The notes under the pieces were generated by a model. It did not search any database. It was not told where the DNA came from and saw nothing but the letters and a program-made list of their open reading frames with translations. Shown here in pieces: positions 1-11,569 of a stretch of 64,000 bases of DNA (position 1 is its first letter; each line of letters opens with the position of its first letter). A program made the position numbers and the translations under genes. The stretch is taken from the NCBI GenBank assembly GCA_028532985.1, contig JANCIK010000002.1:3224001-3288000 (forward strand), given 5' to 3'. The stretch comes from Stropharia rugosoannulata (taxonomy: Eukaryota; Basidiomycota; Agaricomycetes; Agaricales; Strophariaceae).

Positions 1-246
1 GGATTTGCCTGTCGTCGCGCTGTCTTCATCGGACCTAGGCAATAATGAATCTCCAGTGGATTCTAACTTCACATGACGACTCGGGCCAGGGGAAGGAGTA
101 GAGCCGTCCATCTGCAGTCTCTGGGATGCAGAAAAGGATCCGGAGGGGGTGTGCTTGACCTCCCCCTTGGTCGGAAAATGGCCAGGGACGCTTCTGTAAT
201 AGCGCTCACTGGCATCAGTCAACTCTTGTATTGTCAAGATGGGCAT
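1..246 (-). CDS. Partial gene leaving the left edge, N-terminal part of an unrecognised protein
   Basis: On the minus strand an open frame runs without a stop from an ATG at 246-244 off the left edge, giving about 82 residues. It starts MPILTIQELTDASERYY and continues Ser/Pro-rich and probably disordered (for example GSTPSPGPSR, then acidic LLPRSDEDSATTGKS). Inner Met codons, such as the one at 111, could also be used. Upstream, the same frame is open for ten codons (beginning RKLLEQTVH) and then meets a TGA, so an upstream exon joined near 260-275 is possible. I do not recognise the family. The call rests on an uninterrupted frame and protein-like composition only. Confidence 0.4.
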   Translation of the reverse strand, partial: MPILTIQELTDASERYYRSVPGHFPTKGEVKHTPSGSFSASQRLQMDGSTPSPGPSRHVKLESTGDSLLPRSDEDSATTGKS

Positions 247-1476
247 GTGAACTGTTTGTTCTAACAGCTTCCTTCACAGATGATGCACAGTGCCGTCGGA
301 GTGTGTGGAATAGGGGAGGGTGGTACTTCAATACGCACCTAAAAACTTGAACATATCATTGCCATATGGCCAACGTGAGATTTCTTCCAGAAGGCCGAAG
401 CACTTGTGCGTGGTTAAAATTCAAAATTTCATGGTTCCGAAATTTAAATATTCTGTATGATGCTGTACCCCCGGCCATCACGATCAACCCATCTAAACCC
501 CACTACATATCACTACATATGTACATATCTCTATCGATCGACATTTAACGATTTGCGTACTTGCTGGAATCCTCTAGAGTCCCGTGCCGGGGAATATTGC
601 ATAGTATGTACATAGCAGGCAACATAAACAACTCCCACTCATGTACCAATATGTACCAACCTTTGATTCCCGTACCAGCGAGAATGTCGGCAAACGTCCT
701 AAAGTTCGGAGGTGAACAAGAGTTACCTAACAAGCCGCGAATTAGACCTGTCGTAAGTTAACATCCGGTCTTAATCTCGATCATGGCTTCTTGCTCCGAT
801 GGGTACATAATAAGTTATTAAATATGCCGATCATATAATCCCTCTCCATCGCGTATAACAAGGCCTAGAGGCCACTGCAGTTCAGACCCAATCTGCAAGG
901 AAATGCGCAAACACGAGGTTCACACTCCAGCAAACGGTCAAAGGTGCAAGCATGCTACGGACTAATCGGAGATGAATTGGTCAACCTACAATGTCGCAGG
1001 CATTCAAGTTTCAACCATTAAGTTCAGCGCCGGCGCCGGCGCAATGATACCACTACAAAGACTAAGTATATTCTCTCAAAGATGAGGGCTATCGAATCTT
1101 TCGAACACTTGAGACAAACGCGAGTCTTAGAACCGGGATTCTGATCCGAGTAATGAGGCTTTTGGTCAGTCTCGACGCCATGCCATTTTAATTTAAGAAA
1201 ACGATATGTACTCACCACAAACTTTATCGACGGGTTTCTCGTCGCTGATACTTACGTCACGTAGCATGCTACTTTGGATGCTATGCTTGGGTGCCAGTGA
1301 GTCGAAAACATATTTAAGCCACCGTTGATCATCCGCCTGTAGTTTTCTAATCATTGCGTCCAGCGCCTAGCGCTCCGTTACCCCGTAATTCCTCATCGAT
1401 TCATCAACCACACACACTTGTTGTGCCTTTATCCGTCAGACCTACAGCATCCTGTAACATTTCATTGGACCCCTCC
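247..1476. other. Intergenic stretch, no gene recognised
   Basis: I see no protein family in either strand. It holds a short GC microsatellite of GCGCCG units near 1026-1042, a run of overlapping TACATAT motifs near 495-530, and a TATA-like TATTTAA near 1311 that would suit initiation shortly upstream of the F-box gene start at 1477. Confidence 0.5.
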
Positions 1477-2555
1477 ATGTCAAGCCTCCCCTTCGAGCTC
1501 CTGCGCGACATCTTCGAGACCATAAGGGACCTCCACACGCTCTTTACCCTGGCACTCGTTTGCAAAGCATTCTCCGCTGAAGCCGCACGGATCCTTTACC
1601 AGGCGCCACGCGATCTTACCCCTGCTCGTCATGTAAATTTCCTCCGCTCGCTCATGAACAACCCCGGCCTCGCGGCCCTCGTACAGCGCTATGCGTTGCC
1701 AGGGATGGTCGGACCTCATAGAGTCACCGCTTGGGAACTCTTGCGCATCGTCCTTCCTTCCATGGCCAATATGACGGACCTCTCCCTGCTCGCCACGTCT
1801 GCAGAGTTGCGTATTCTTCCATTGTCCAAAATGACATGCCAGCTCGAGCGGCTAAGTTGGATTATGATTGACATGGGGCCGAACAACGAATTTGTTCTGT
1901 GGTTGGAGACCCAGAGGCAACTGAAACACCTTCGTTGGATCTACAGGGACAAGGTCACAATATCGCGGACGGCACTTCCGAGACTTGAAAGCCTAGAGGG
2001 TAATTCACATGTAGTTGAGGCGCTTCTGCCTTGTCGTACGATAAGACAACTCCACTGGATCCCCGACAGCGTCCATAGAGACGCAGAGCTATCCGAGCGA
2101 ACAAAATACATTTCTACGGGGTTAGAAAAACTCCGGTGGCTAACTTTCGAAAATCGGTTCAACACAGTTGAATTAGGTTTACTTACTGAACATCTAACTG
2201 GATTGACTTGGTTGGAGCTTGTTGGATGCTGCCACAAGCAGGTGCGCTTTGGTGCATACTTTTAGTTCTGGTGCTGATAAACTATAAACAAAAGGACATA
2301 CCAGGCCTTCCCGTTCCACCTAATGTCCACACCCTGATAATTTCTTATGGCCCTGCACGCTCAGACAAACCAGTTATTCCCCATGATACGCGAGCCAGAA
2401 TAATTTCCCAGCTTTTTGACAGAGCAAGCAAACTCGCCAGGATTGATATTGCAGAGAAGAAGGGTCCCAAGAACGTGGTGCTATACGAGCGATGGCAAAA
2501 CAGGGTCCGAATAGAGACGTTACTGAGCTATGATGAAGTGCATGCGAAGATATAG
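1477..2555 (+). CDS. F-box domain protein
   Basis: Predicted adaptor of an SCF ubiquitin ligase. An F-box lies at the N-terminus (residues 1-45: LPFELLRDIFETIRDLHTLF, then TLALVCKAFSAEAARILYQ). Weak leucine- and tryptophan-rich repeats follow, as usual in the large basidiomycete F-box families. Start: the ATG at 1477 is the first in frame; the frame is open further upstream, but only from a TTG. One intron at 2252-2304 (donor GTGCAT, acceptor ACCAG) restores the frame through GLPVPPNVHTLIISYG. The intron-joined product is 341 residues. The substrate cannot be told. These families expand quickly, so one-to-one orthology is not expected. It converges on the AP endonuclease gene, 146 bases away. 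Confidence 0.8.
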
Positions 2556-2701
2556 GTTGATCCCTGTAACCTCCAAGTCAAACTTATTCTGCCTTGGTCG
2601 TCTTATATTGTACAACTTCTATCTACTGATCCTAGATAAACATCATGTCGTTAGTTTTTAAGCATAATAAAATACACAAGACCATACGGATTATTTAACT
2701 G

Positions 2702-4559
2702 TTAATTTTCTTCTTCATCGTCGTCAGCGTCCTCTTCAGAGATTCCAGTCCCTTTAGTCTTACGACTCGCAGTCTTTTTGCGCTTTGTTACCCCATGTTT
2801 CTTCTCTGCCTCCTTCACGGCGCTCTTGATCTGGTCTGTCAGATTTGCAAAGTCTACGCCATTAGAAGATTCCGCCGCATTCCCAGAGACCCCATGCAGA
2901 ATATAAATTTCCTTGCCCCAGACCTCCTTCGGCTGCTCGAAGCTTGGCGTTTCTAAAATTAGTGGAATATCCTGTGTGCGAGGATCTGACAATATGTAAT
3001 GAAAGGCATTGAGCCCCAAATAGCCACTGACCCGATGTTCAACAAAAAATATCAGAAAGTACTATAAAGGCCACTTACAGCCCAATATTTTCGTGTCTGT
3101 CTTTCTTCGAGTTATGGTCGGTTTTCGAATCATTTAAATGCATTCCGCGGAGATACTTGAGCCCTATAGTATCCTCAAACGCCTGCACTGGAAAGAAGGG
3201 AAAGGCGTATCAGGCGAAGAATTGTTTACAATGGGCGGTGAACAGAAACTTACTCGTCTGCCTACATGGAGCGTTCCCGTTAGATCAGATGACTGCTAAA
3301 AGAATTTTTTTTTTTTTTTAAAGTACACATACTCCCAGCCTTCCTTCGTTTTGATATTGTAGCCCTTGGGGAATTGAGATATAAATGAACGGCCGTTGAG
3401 TAAAATGTGAACGCACTGCAGCAAATGAATGACCTGGGTAAACGTTAACGTTGATTGTGGAAGCTAAAGGTGCATAATTGATAGTTACATGTGTCGATGC
3501 ATACGCCAACGCGCGATTTATCTGCGACATGTGCAATGATTGTAGCCAAATGGGAAAAGTCAGATCCAATGATGTTTCCAGCGCCCGCCTGACAAAACAG
3601 TATGAGAACGGCAATTGAGTGATGTACAATGATCAATCACCATGTTTTCTAACACGGTGATGACATTATTGGTTTCTTGGTGCGCCCTGTTTATGCACTC
3701 GGCGATAAGTGTGCATGATTCTTCTACTGTCCCTTGACCGACTGTAGACCCTGGGCTTATATCACAAATAACAATGAGAAAGATTTCTTTAGTGAATGCG
3801 TATAACACACTGGAAGAGTTCAAGACCTAGTGCCTCGCATCGTCTAAGGTCGTCTAGAAAGCATGTATACGATTTTTCGCGTTTCTCTCTAGATGTACAG
3901 TGAGTATCATACTTTTTGTGAGATACCAAATAGTGGCACTGACACATCCGGATTACCGAGATTAATGAGGTAGCCTCCGTGAGGTAGCACCATTTGACTG
4001 GTATAGCCGTACTGCTTCATCCTTCTCTTGAACTCGTGAATCGACTCTTCTGTCAAATCTGGAGAAGTCCATTTCCGTTGGGACTTTAAGAAAAGGGCAA
4101 ATGCGGAGGCCCTGTAGTAGTTTCAGCTACACTTCACTGCCTGATCACAGGCGACGCACCCAATAGAAGCAGCATTCGTGACGGCGTTTTCAACCCCTTT
4201 CGCAGTGGACACATGTGCACCTACGAGCCACGGACTATGCAAGCGCGGTAGGAATGCTGAAGGGTCTATTATCTCCGCCGCCTTCATCTTTCTCTTCCGC
4301 TTTGCTTTGTGTAATGAATTGTCTTCCACATTTTTCGCAGTAGTAGCTTTAACAGAGTATTCTTCGGCTACTGCATCTCCAACCATTATATCATTCGCAA
4401 CACTCTGTTCTGTTACATTAACATGATCGACCCATATACAGGACAACGAGCACAGTAAGCACCTACTTGGGCATGGCTCTCTCGTTTCTGTCTTTTAGCT
4501 GGAGGTTTTGGGCCCTCGTCGTTAAGTTGGGCAGCTGACCGTCGTCGGGTAGATACCAT
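2702..4559 (-). CDS. APN1: AP endonuclease, endonuclease IV family (Apn1-like)
   Basis: Cuts the DNA backbone 5' of abasic sites in base-excision repair. The family uses a TIM barrel with three zinc ions. Seen across several short exons: [47 protein letters not shown] then [28 protein letters not shown] and IPLILETP. These include the His, Glu and Asp zinc ligands expected of the family. The ATG at 4559 opens a basic N-terminal tail ([13 protein letters not shown], then KRQKR) that looks like a nuclear signal. The C-terminus is a Lys-rich then acidic tail ending at 2702. Introns of about 45-60 bases interrupt it; the one inside DTCHSFAA needs a donor GTAACT. Family assignment is firm, though exon ends away from the motifs are approximate. 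Confidence 0.9.
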
Positions 4560-4873
4560 GCTAAATAGTGAACACGTATGGCGTCGCGCGGAGAAAGCAA
4601 AAGAAGATGTAGTAATGCCTCCAAGCATTAGATGGGTAGTGCCAACTTTCCACAACTCCTCTGGCTCCGGCAAGTAGCGCGCATCGTGCGAAACGTCTGA
4701 CTTGGGCACGACAGGCGCAAGTTGAACTTTGCTTGAAGTTATGCCAATTATGCAGTACTCTACTAGGTAGGTACTAGCTAATACATATACATAGAGAGGA
4801 TATTCAAAGGCTATAGATGGATGCATCTGGGGAATAATGCAAAACCTAATGACAGCTTTACTTTGCGACGTTA

Positions 4874-6311
4874 TTACAGCTTGCTAGAAACAGATTCTCG
4901 CTGCTGAGACATAGCGTTGGGCTGAGACGAAGTCAGTCCTTCCAACCAGTTACCAACAATTTGTGTTATTTCATCTTTGGCTTCTATCATAACCCAATGA
5001 CCTCTGCCTTCAAGAGCAACATCTTGATATTTTGTGATGAACTTCTTGGAGTTGTTTATGACGGCAGGTACTGCTGTGAGGTCTTGTGTCCCGTAAATAA
5101 GTAGAAATGGGAGATCAGGCCTAAGGTTCGAACTAAGATTATACGCTAAAAATATTGAGTAACGAGTTTTATTAATAAAATGGTTCCTTACCCAGCTCTT
5201 CGTTATGTCGGAACTTGCTCGTTCGATAGTAGTTCAAAGGACCAAATATCCCTTTCTTGAACTCAGAATAGTAGTATTCAAATTCCTATGAGCTACTGTT
5301 TAGTGCTCTGTTATGAAAATAGAAGGCAGAAATTCCAAACGCACGGTTTCCGTCAGCAGAGTTTTGCGCATCCTATCAGGCTCTCTCAGCAGCATATTTT
5401 CAAGGGACCCAAGCCTATGGAACTTTGTACTTGAAGTTGGCGGACTGTAAACTATCCTAAGAAACTTGCGTAGCTAGAAATCAAAGAAATGTTCGTTGTA
5501 TATCTTACAAGAGTACAACAATTCAGAGACGCCTACATGTGCGAGAACCTCTAAGTTTGCTTTGGAACTAGAGAAGTACAGTTGATATCCAAAATTTGGA
5601 ACCCGCTCAACAACCTTTTCCAGGGGTAGGTATTCACGGGACGGTGGACTGAATGGCACACTTAACCTAAAAGTAGTAGTTTGAGTGTAAGAATTGTATC
5701 GGGTCGGGAAGTAGCGTGGAAAGCGTACATAACAAGCGCAAGTATACGGTTCGGGTGCCAGAGAGCGAAACGCCCTACGGTGAAGGCACCCCAATCGTGA
5801 CCGATGAATACCTGGATGCCATTAGAACACGTATAGCGATCGGCTCACTTGTTCACGTAATACTTACAGCTCGCTTTATTCCTAGCAAGTCCAGCAAAGC
5901 CGCCAGGTCCGCACACAGTTTCTTTGTTGAATACTCTTGAGCGTCCACTGGCTTCGAGGATCTTCCATATCCCAACATGTCTGGAGCAATAACACGAGAG
6001 CCGCGCCGTACCCAAGGCCCGATTTGAAAGCGCCAGCCATACCTACGAGCATGTTATATGCGAATCAAATGAAAGACTTCCAACCTTTGCAGCAGTCCAA
6101 CTGACCATATATCTGGAAAACCGTGTACAAGCACGAGAGTGGGATGGCGCTTCGAGTCGTATCCCTCTGGTTTTTGGTCCACCTGGGATAAACGATGAAG
6201 TTATCGTGAAATGACAAGCGATATGACCGTTCCACTGACAAAATGATAGGTCCGACCTGTCGATAGAGTTTCTGTCCGATGGTTGAAACTCTGCGGGTCA
6301 GAGGGGTCCAT
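4874..6311 (-). CDS. Alpha/beta hydrolase, soluble epoxide hydrolase-like
   Basis: Likely hydrolyses epoxides or a related ester or halide substrate. Motifs in order: LVLVHGFPDIW (oxyanion HGFP), VIAPDMLGYGRSSKP, VFIGHDWGAFTVGRFALWHP (nucleophile Asp in HDWGA), DLPFLLIYGTQD (acid region) and ALEGRGHWVMIEAKDE (catalytic His). The ATG at 6311 gives MDPSDPQSFNHRTETLSTGR and joins through an intron with donor GTCAGT to VDQKPEGYDSKRHP, as is common in basidiomycete members. Introns are numerous, and one with donor GTACGC interrupts the cap domain near 5655-5725. No signal peptide is seen, so it is probably cytosolic. Substrate unknown. The stop is at 4874, about 315 bases from the AP endonuclease start, same strand. 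Confidence 0.85.
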
Positions 6312-7300
6312 AATATTGGTGGCGGTAGAGTGTAAACGCTGCAAGAGTGAGAGAAACCACAGCTCACCGGTAGTCTGTTAGCCGGCTCTGCCAAGTGGTT
6401 TAAAAATAGAAACCCTTCTTGACCACGATAACTTATGCAGCGTTGGCTACGTAGTACATACTTATACAACAACTGCTTTTCTGTGCAAAATGAGCCTTAG
6501 AAGCTATAGTATCATTCCCTCCCTGCCAATCGTTTCCCCGATGCTCTCGTATAGCGACTGAGCACAATATAACTTCTTGTACACAAATAGTAGTACATGA
6601 GCATCGCGCAACTGGGAAGCAAAGTGCTAATTGCATATGCCTAGCTATTGAGTGGCTTATGACAGGATTTCTGGCCTCCCATTGAAATTGAGGCTGTAAG
6701 GTGGACAGGCGTCCTTGAAGATCCGGACCCTAATGGGAGGTATGTAGCTCACGAAAGGGGGATAACAATAGCCTGGGATCATGACTAGAGCTGTGCATGA
6801 GGTGTGCTGTAGCCACTAGCTATTTGTCCAATGCGGCGGTGGCAAGTACCATAAGACCAGAGCATTTGAATAGATGTATGTAGAAAGGCTAGGAGGGAAG
6901 AACCCAAGAAGAACCCAAGAAGAACCATTAAAGACAAATTAAAGAAAGAAAATGCTGCGCGGAGCGGAGCTTCAAAAAGACACCGGAGTGTGAAAAGTGT
7001 GGCGGAGACGGATTGGAGACGGAGGCCTTTGACAAGCCTCGGTGCCGCTTACTGTGACGACAACCATCGTCTCCTCTCCCACATTTCTCCAGAACACAAC
7101 AATCTTCCTTTTGTCTGTGCCGTTCACCCCCCCGTACTATCAGCTTGCTTGAATTCTATAGAGCTCTCATACACCGCACCCCTTTATACCTATTCCATCT
7201 TCAACATCGTTATTGTCCTTCTATCCCTTATCATCAAGTACGTGCGAGCGCCTGTTAGAAATCACCCGCAGATTGACAACAACCCTTACGCAGCATCGGT
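6312..7300. other. Divergent promoter region with short tandem repeat
   Basis: About 990 bases between the hydrolase (-) and the Btz-domain gene (+). No gene is recognised. Three copies of a 10-11 base unit (AGAACCCAAGA) sit at about 6899-6926. A C/T-rich leader precedes the ATG at 7301, typical of fungal 5' untranslated regions. Confidence 0.5.
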
Positions 7301-9739
7301 ATGCCTACTACTACAACTTCCCCCACGCGACAGGTTACGAAAGCAGCTACGGCCAAGCCACACGCTGCCACCGCCCCATCCAAGAAACGACGAGTTATCA
7401 GGCGCAGGGGCAGGGCGAGGGATGAGCCGGACAGCGACGAGGATTTCGTGCGTGAAGTGACTACCGATTCTGAGTCAGAGGACGATGATCTATCGTCGCT
7501 CGACTCGGCCACTGATGATTCTGACACGGAGCCTGCATCCGAAGATGCACCTCCACGGGATCGCACACATCTCCCTACCCCCAGGAACAGCAAGAGTCCC
7601 GAGTCTGTTCTCAAGGAGGAGACCAACGGGGGAGTGGAGTCTTTTTTTGCTCCATCGGGAGACTGGTCGGAGATGGTGGCAGACGAGAAAGCAAACGGTC
7701 CTTCTAGTCTGCCTATCATTGATTTTGCAGATTTTAGTGGTCAGCCAATCGCTCCGAAGGCAGCCCAGCGCAAGAACAAGAAAGCACCAAAGTCTAACCG
7801 GCAATCCGAGTCGCGCGCAACAACCGTTCCGCCAGAACCCGAGGCGAAAGGTGACGCGGGAGCAAACATTCCTGACCATATCCCATCACAGTCCAAGCAG
7901 CCTACCTCTCACCACGCCCGCACTTCAAGCCAGTCCGCGCGCCTAGCTTATCAGCATAAGCTCGAGACTGATCCGTCCTTCGTTCCTACCATTGGGAATT
8001 TCTGGGGGCACGATGATCGTTTAATCGATACTGAATTGCGCAGCTTGAGTGGGTGGTGGAGGGGTCGTGGCAGAGGACGAGGCCGTGGGTTTGCCATGCG
8101 TGGAAGGGGTGGTCCATTTTCCCAATCGCGTGTCACGCACGAGGGGGAAGGTGATGCGCCGGCGAAAGAAATAGACGTACCTCCTATCGAGCGAGCTTGG
8201 ACGCACGACGGGTTTGAAGAGCTGAAGCGCAAGGAGGAAGCTCATCGCGCTGAAGCGCTTGCAGCACGGAACGCTCAGGACTCTCCTAAGCGAGGTGGGT
8301 TTGTCAGTGGACGCGCTGGTTTTTCTTCAGGGCGCGGACGCGGAGGCTTCATGCGAGGAGGTTTTGCTCCAGCAGGAATGTCATACAACCCCCACGGTCG
8401 TATTCGTTACGCCGTCAAGCCGGAGCTCATGTGGACGAAGCAGCATGAAGCCTTCCTCTTCTTTGAGACTACTCTTAAACCGCGCCAGGGTCAGGGTCAA
8501 GGGATCAGAGTGAGGTTACCAGGTCAGAAAACTCAGATCGTCCGAGGCCAAACGACTCTTTGGCCGGCCCCGAAGGCTTCAACCCCAAAATATCTGGGCG
8601 AAGGTTCGGATGTAGGCGAGAAGCAGTTCGTTGTCCGCTTGCCTCAGCGGTCTGGTAAAGATCGAGTAATCGACAATGAGGACTCGGCTGAAGAAACACC
8701 CCTTGACGAAGTCTTCACTGTCCGCCCACATCTCGCAGCTGCGGTGAGGCCCCCGGCTCCGGTTGAAACAGCGCAAGTCTCGGTCCCACCGTCATTGCCT
8801 ACACCAGTTACCCCCGAAGCAGTGGTTCCAGCTGTACCCGAGGCAGCTAAAACGCAATTGGAACAACTGGCACTGGAACCTCAACCGTCCGATCCAGAAC
8901 GCCTTGCCAAGACCGAACAAGCCGTGCTTAAACAAGTACCTCAAGACGCTACTGGCGCACAGGTTATTGAGGGAGCAAGTTCTGAGCGACCCGCGCTATC
9001 TACACTTCAAACTGCATTCTCTCCTCCGCAGCCTCCAATGCAGCCTTCCCCTGCCTACGGGTCTCCTTACGGCTATCATCCCGCTCTCCCGCCTGGTGTC
9101 GGAATGGATCCCCACGGCATGCCTTATGAGTTGGCTACCGGACGGCCCGTTTACTTCCACAACCCCGCCATGTATAATCCGCGCCCCGTCATGCCTTCCC
9201 ACTACAATCAAGGCGTGCAATTTGTCCCCGGTCATATGCAGCACCCTTCGGCAGTATCACCAGACTTCCTAGCGCAGGGGCCATCACACACCCCACCTAT
9301 CAATAGCTTTATTGACCCTGCCACCGGAACTCCTATCTTCTCATTCCCACGGCAAACATCGCGTATAGAAATTCGGGCGCCTACTGAGGAATCAGAACGA
9401 GCTGCTAAGTCGCACACACGCAGTTACTCCAATCTACGTACCGCCGCTCCCACCTTCCAACCCACCCGCTCTGTTGATACTTCTTCCAGCAATGGGTATT
9501 ATCAGCAATCCGCGCACCCCGAGGGTGCTGCCTCTCCATATGAAGATGCAAATGGTCGTCTTCTCATGGAGGATGCCAGCCAGGCTGGCATCTCTGGTAT
9601 GATGGCCTATCCAGCCTACCAGCAGACTTATTATTATCCAGAGCCTTATGGCTATCCCCAGTACATGGACATGTCGCAAGGCGGACAATATGACATGTAC
9701 AACATGGAGAACCCTCCTCAAGGCACTGTTTATTATTAA
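7301..9739 (+). CDS. CASC3: CASC3/Barentsz eIF4AIII-binding domain protein
   Basis: A predicted exon-junction-complex component of 812 residues. The Btz (SELOR) signature spans about residues 215-320: TDPSFVPTIGNFWGHDDR, then an RGG-type run (WWRGRGRGRGRGF, MRGRGG), then ERAWTHDGFEELKRKEEAH. In animals this segment wraps eIF4AIII. Before it lies a basic then Ser/Asp-rich stretch, including KKRRVIRRRGRARD near residues 28-41. After it come a second Gly/Arg-rich patch and a long Pro/Gln-rich, Tyr-rich C-terminus (ends PPQGTVYY). The frame is uninterrupted, notable beside intron-rich neighbours. The ATG at 7301 fits; the frame directly upstream is not clearly coding. Binding to eIF4AIII is inferred from the domain. 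The C-terminal half has no recognised fold. Confidence 0.85.
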   Translation: MPTTTTSPTRQVTKAATAKPHAATAPSKKRRVIRRRGRARDEPDSDEDFVREVTTDSESEDDDLSSLDSATDDSDTEPASEDAPPRDRTHLPTPRNSKSPESVLKEETNGGVESFFAPSGDWSEMVADEKANGPSSLPIIDFADFSGQPIAPKAAQRKNKKAPKSNRQSESRATTVPPEPEAKGDAGANIPDHIPSQSKQPTSHHARTSSQSARLAYQHKLETDPSFVPTIGNFWGHDDRLIDTELRSLSGWWRGRGRGRGRGFAMRGRGGPFSQSRVTHEGEGDAPAKEIDVPPIERAWTHDGFEELKRKEEAHRAEALAARNAQDSPKRGGFVSGRAGFSSGRGRGGFMRGGFAPAGMSYNPHGRIRYAVKPELMWTKQHEAFLFFETTLKPRQGQGQGIRVRLPGQKTQIVRGQTTLWPAPKASTPKYLGEGSDVGEKQFVVRLPQRSGKDRVIDNEDSAEETPLDEVFTVRPHLAAAVRPPAPVETAQVSVPPSLPTPVTPEAVVPAVPEAAKTQLEQLALEPQPSDPERLAKTEQAVLKQVPQDATGAQVIEGASSERPALSTLQTAFSPPQPPMQPSPAYGSPYGYHPALPPGVGMDPHGMPYELATGRPVYFHNPAMYNPRPVMPSHYNQGVQFVPGHMQHPSAVSPDFLAQGPSHTPPINSFIDPATGTPIFSFPRQTSRIEIRAPTEESERAAKSHTRSYSNLRTAAPTFQPTRSVDTSSSNGYYQQSAHPEGAASPYEDANGRLLMEDASQAGISGMMAYPAYQQTYYYPEPYGYPQYMDMSQGGQYDMYNMENPPQGTVYY

Positions 9740-10400
9740 TTTTTTCTTTTCTCTCTGTTATTCACGCCTTTCATGACTTTACTTACAATATATATATACT
9801 CGCTCCCTCCATTGCTTATGTTTACGACTACTCGCTTTTCCATGTTTCCTCACCATGTCCCTTTGGCTGCTATGTGTGTTGATTCTGTTTTCCGAACCAT
9901 CGATCTCGCTTTTCATCCGCATTCCACATATAATGCCTGTTCCCGGCCTCACCCTCATCGCAACTCTAGTCCTCACAATACACATATATACAAACCACAA
10001 TGCCCCGTTTTTTTTGGTGCTTCGTCGCTTGGTTTTTCATTTCATTTCCCGTTTTGTTTTGTGAACACGTAATTTACTTGACCGTCTAGTTTTTTTTTTT
10101 TTTGAAATCTATAAGTATATGCCACCTCTATATGATGTACGTCGTGTCAAGTCTTTGTCCTGCGAAAGTTTACTTTCTGACTTCTGAGTCATCGCACTTT
10201 GCTGTCAAGATCTGCGAGTCAACGTTACAAAGATCCGAAGGCGATAGCACAATCGATGTCAACAGATGTTAGGTCCAAGTTAGATCCCTCATGTCCTCCT
10301 CATGGGGAACATGGTTCTGCCATAATCTTGGTCAGGGCTGTACATACTTAGTCCATTTCATCTAAGAACCTGCGCCGACTAACCTTCACTTCCTACCACC
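9740..10400. other. Intergenic region between CASC3 and an acidic orphan
   Basis: The 3' flank of CASC3 and the promoter of the next gene. It contains a TA repeat near 9788-9797 and a run of 13 T near 10090-10103. No gene is recognised in either strand. Confidence 0.5.
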
Positions 10401-11569
10401 ATGGCGCATTCACATTATCCAAGGTAAATTCGTCTAACATGCAATAAACACGCGCTCTTCATTAATATGACATTTCCAACAAAATTTGTAGCGCCCGCAG
10501 TCTTTCTCGTCAGGAGTTGTACTCCTATGGCTTCAAAGAAGGTCAGCCATGGGGTGAAGACAAACGTGCTCTAGAATCTGCCCTCAATGCCATGGATAAG
10601 CTTGAAAGGGACATCCAAGAAAATTACATCTACGACGGGACTGCCTCTTCATACAACGCTTACTCGCCGTCGGCGGCGACGCCACGCCATTGCGTGAGCA
10701 GGAGTACATTTGGCAACACCTTCTCTGCTGCGCGGTATCCAACTCCTGATTTCCGGATAGCACGCAGCGATGCGTCCGACTATTCTCCTCAGATGAGCCA
10801 GGCCTCTCCGTACTCAGACCGGGGCTACGAATATAGGGACTCTCATGAGAACTATCTTGCGAGTCGCTGGCAGCAATCTCATTCTGTGCGGGACAGTGGG
10901 AGCCATTCATCATCAAGTCCCGGTGATTATGCTACATCGTTCAGCAGTCGACAAAATTATGACAATGCACAGCAGTATCATGCACCAACGTCCCGCGTAG
11001 CTCATAGTAGGTCCCGGACGTATCAGCATCCTTCAGACTACTTTTCTCGGACGCCATCCGCCGCGCATAGTGCGCATGGCTCCTCAAACCCTTCCTTGCA
11101 GACGTACGCTCGGAACCTATCACAGATGCAGATGGTCCCTCATGACGGCGAAAACAGGCAAGCGAGCGCTCTCCAGGACGACTCTGATGATCAACGTAGC
11201 TATGCTTCAGCTGAAGAGCTGGAACGTAATGACTGGTCCATGGAAGCCACTCTGGGTACTGAACAGGTGATGTCCCACTCATCGTCGCAGGGTATATACT
11301 CGGAAGACTCTGCGCTATCGGGATACTCGGAGGTGACGCGTTCGAGTGGCTGTGTCGAATCGTACGACGTCGTTTCGTATGAAGGCTACCGTGAACACCC
11401 AGATCAAGATAGTGAAGACGAGCATGACTACATGAGCGATGACGTCGCGAGTAATGAAGGAGAGTATTACTCCTCGGGCGACGAACCTGAATACGGCGAT
11501 GATGGAGACGACGTCTACTCGGATGAAGGGTCTGATTCATATGACGATGGTTATGACTACTCTGATTGA
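10401..11569 (+). CDS. Serine-rich protein with strongly acidic, tyrosine-rich C-terminus
   Basis: Exon 1 is 10401-10423 (MAHSHYPS) and exon 2 is 10492-11569. The intron of 68 bases has donor GTAAAT and acceptor TTGTAG. The 366-residue product begins ARSLSRQELYSYGFKEGQPW followed by a short amphipathic helix (ALESALNAMDKLERDIQENY). It is then dominated by Ser/Tyr/His low complexity. The last 60 residues are almost all Asp, Glu, Ser, Gly and Tyr (for example EYGDDGDDVYSDEGSDSYDD). No domain or signal peptide is seen. I do not recognise it. The short N-terminal YGFKEGQPW segment is the only part that looks conserved. It may be an intrinsically disordered regulator, but no function can be supported. 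Confidence 0.65.

Noticed and set aside
7255..7719. A 154-codon Ser-rich open frame antisense to the CASC3 start
   Set aside because: It mirrors the Ser/Asp codons of the sense exon; no start context or motif.
10941..11540. A 199-codon open frame on the minus strand
   Set aside because: It is antisense to the acidic orphan and arises from its biased codon composition; it has no family resemblance.
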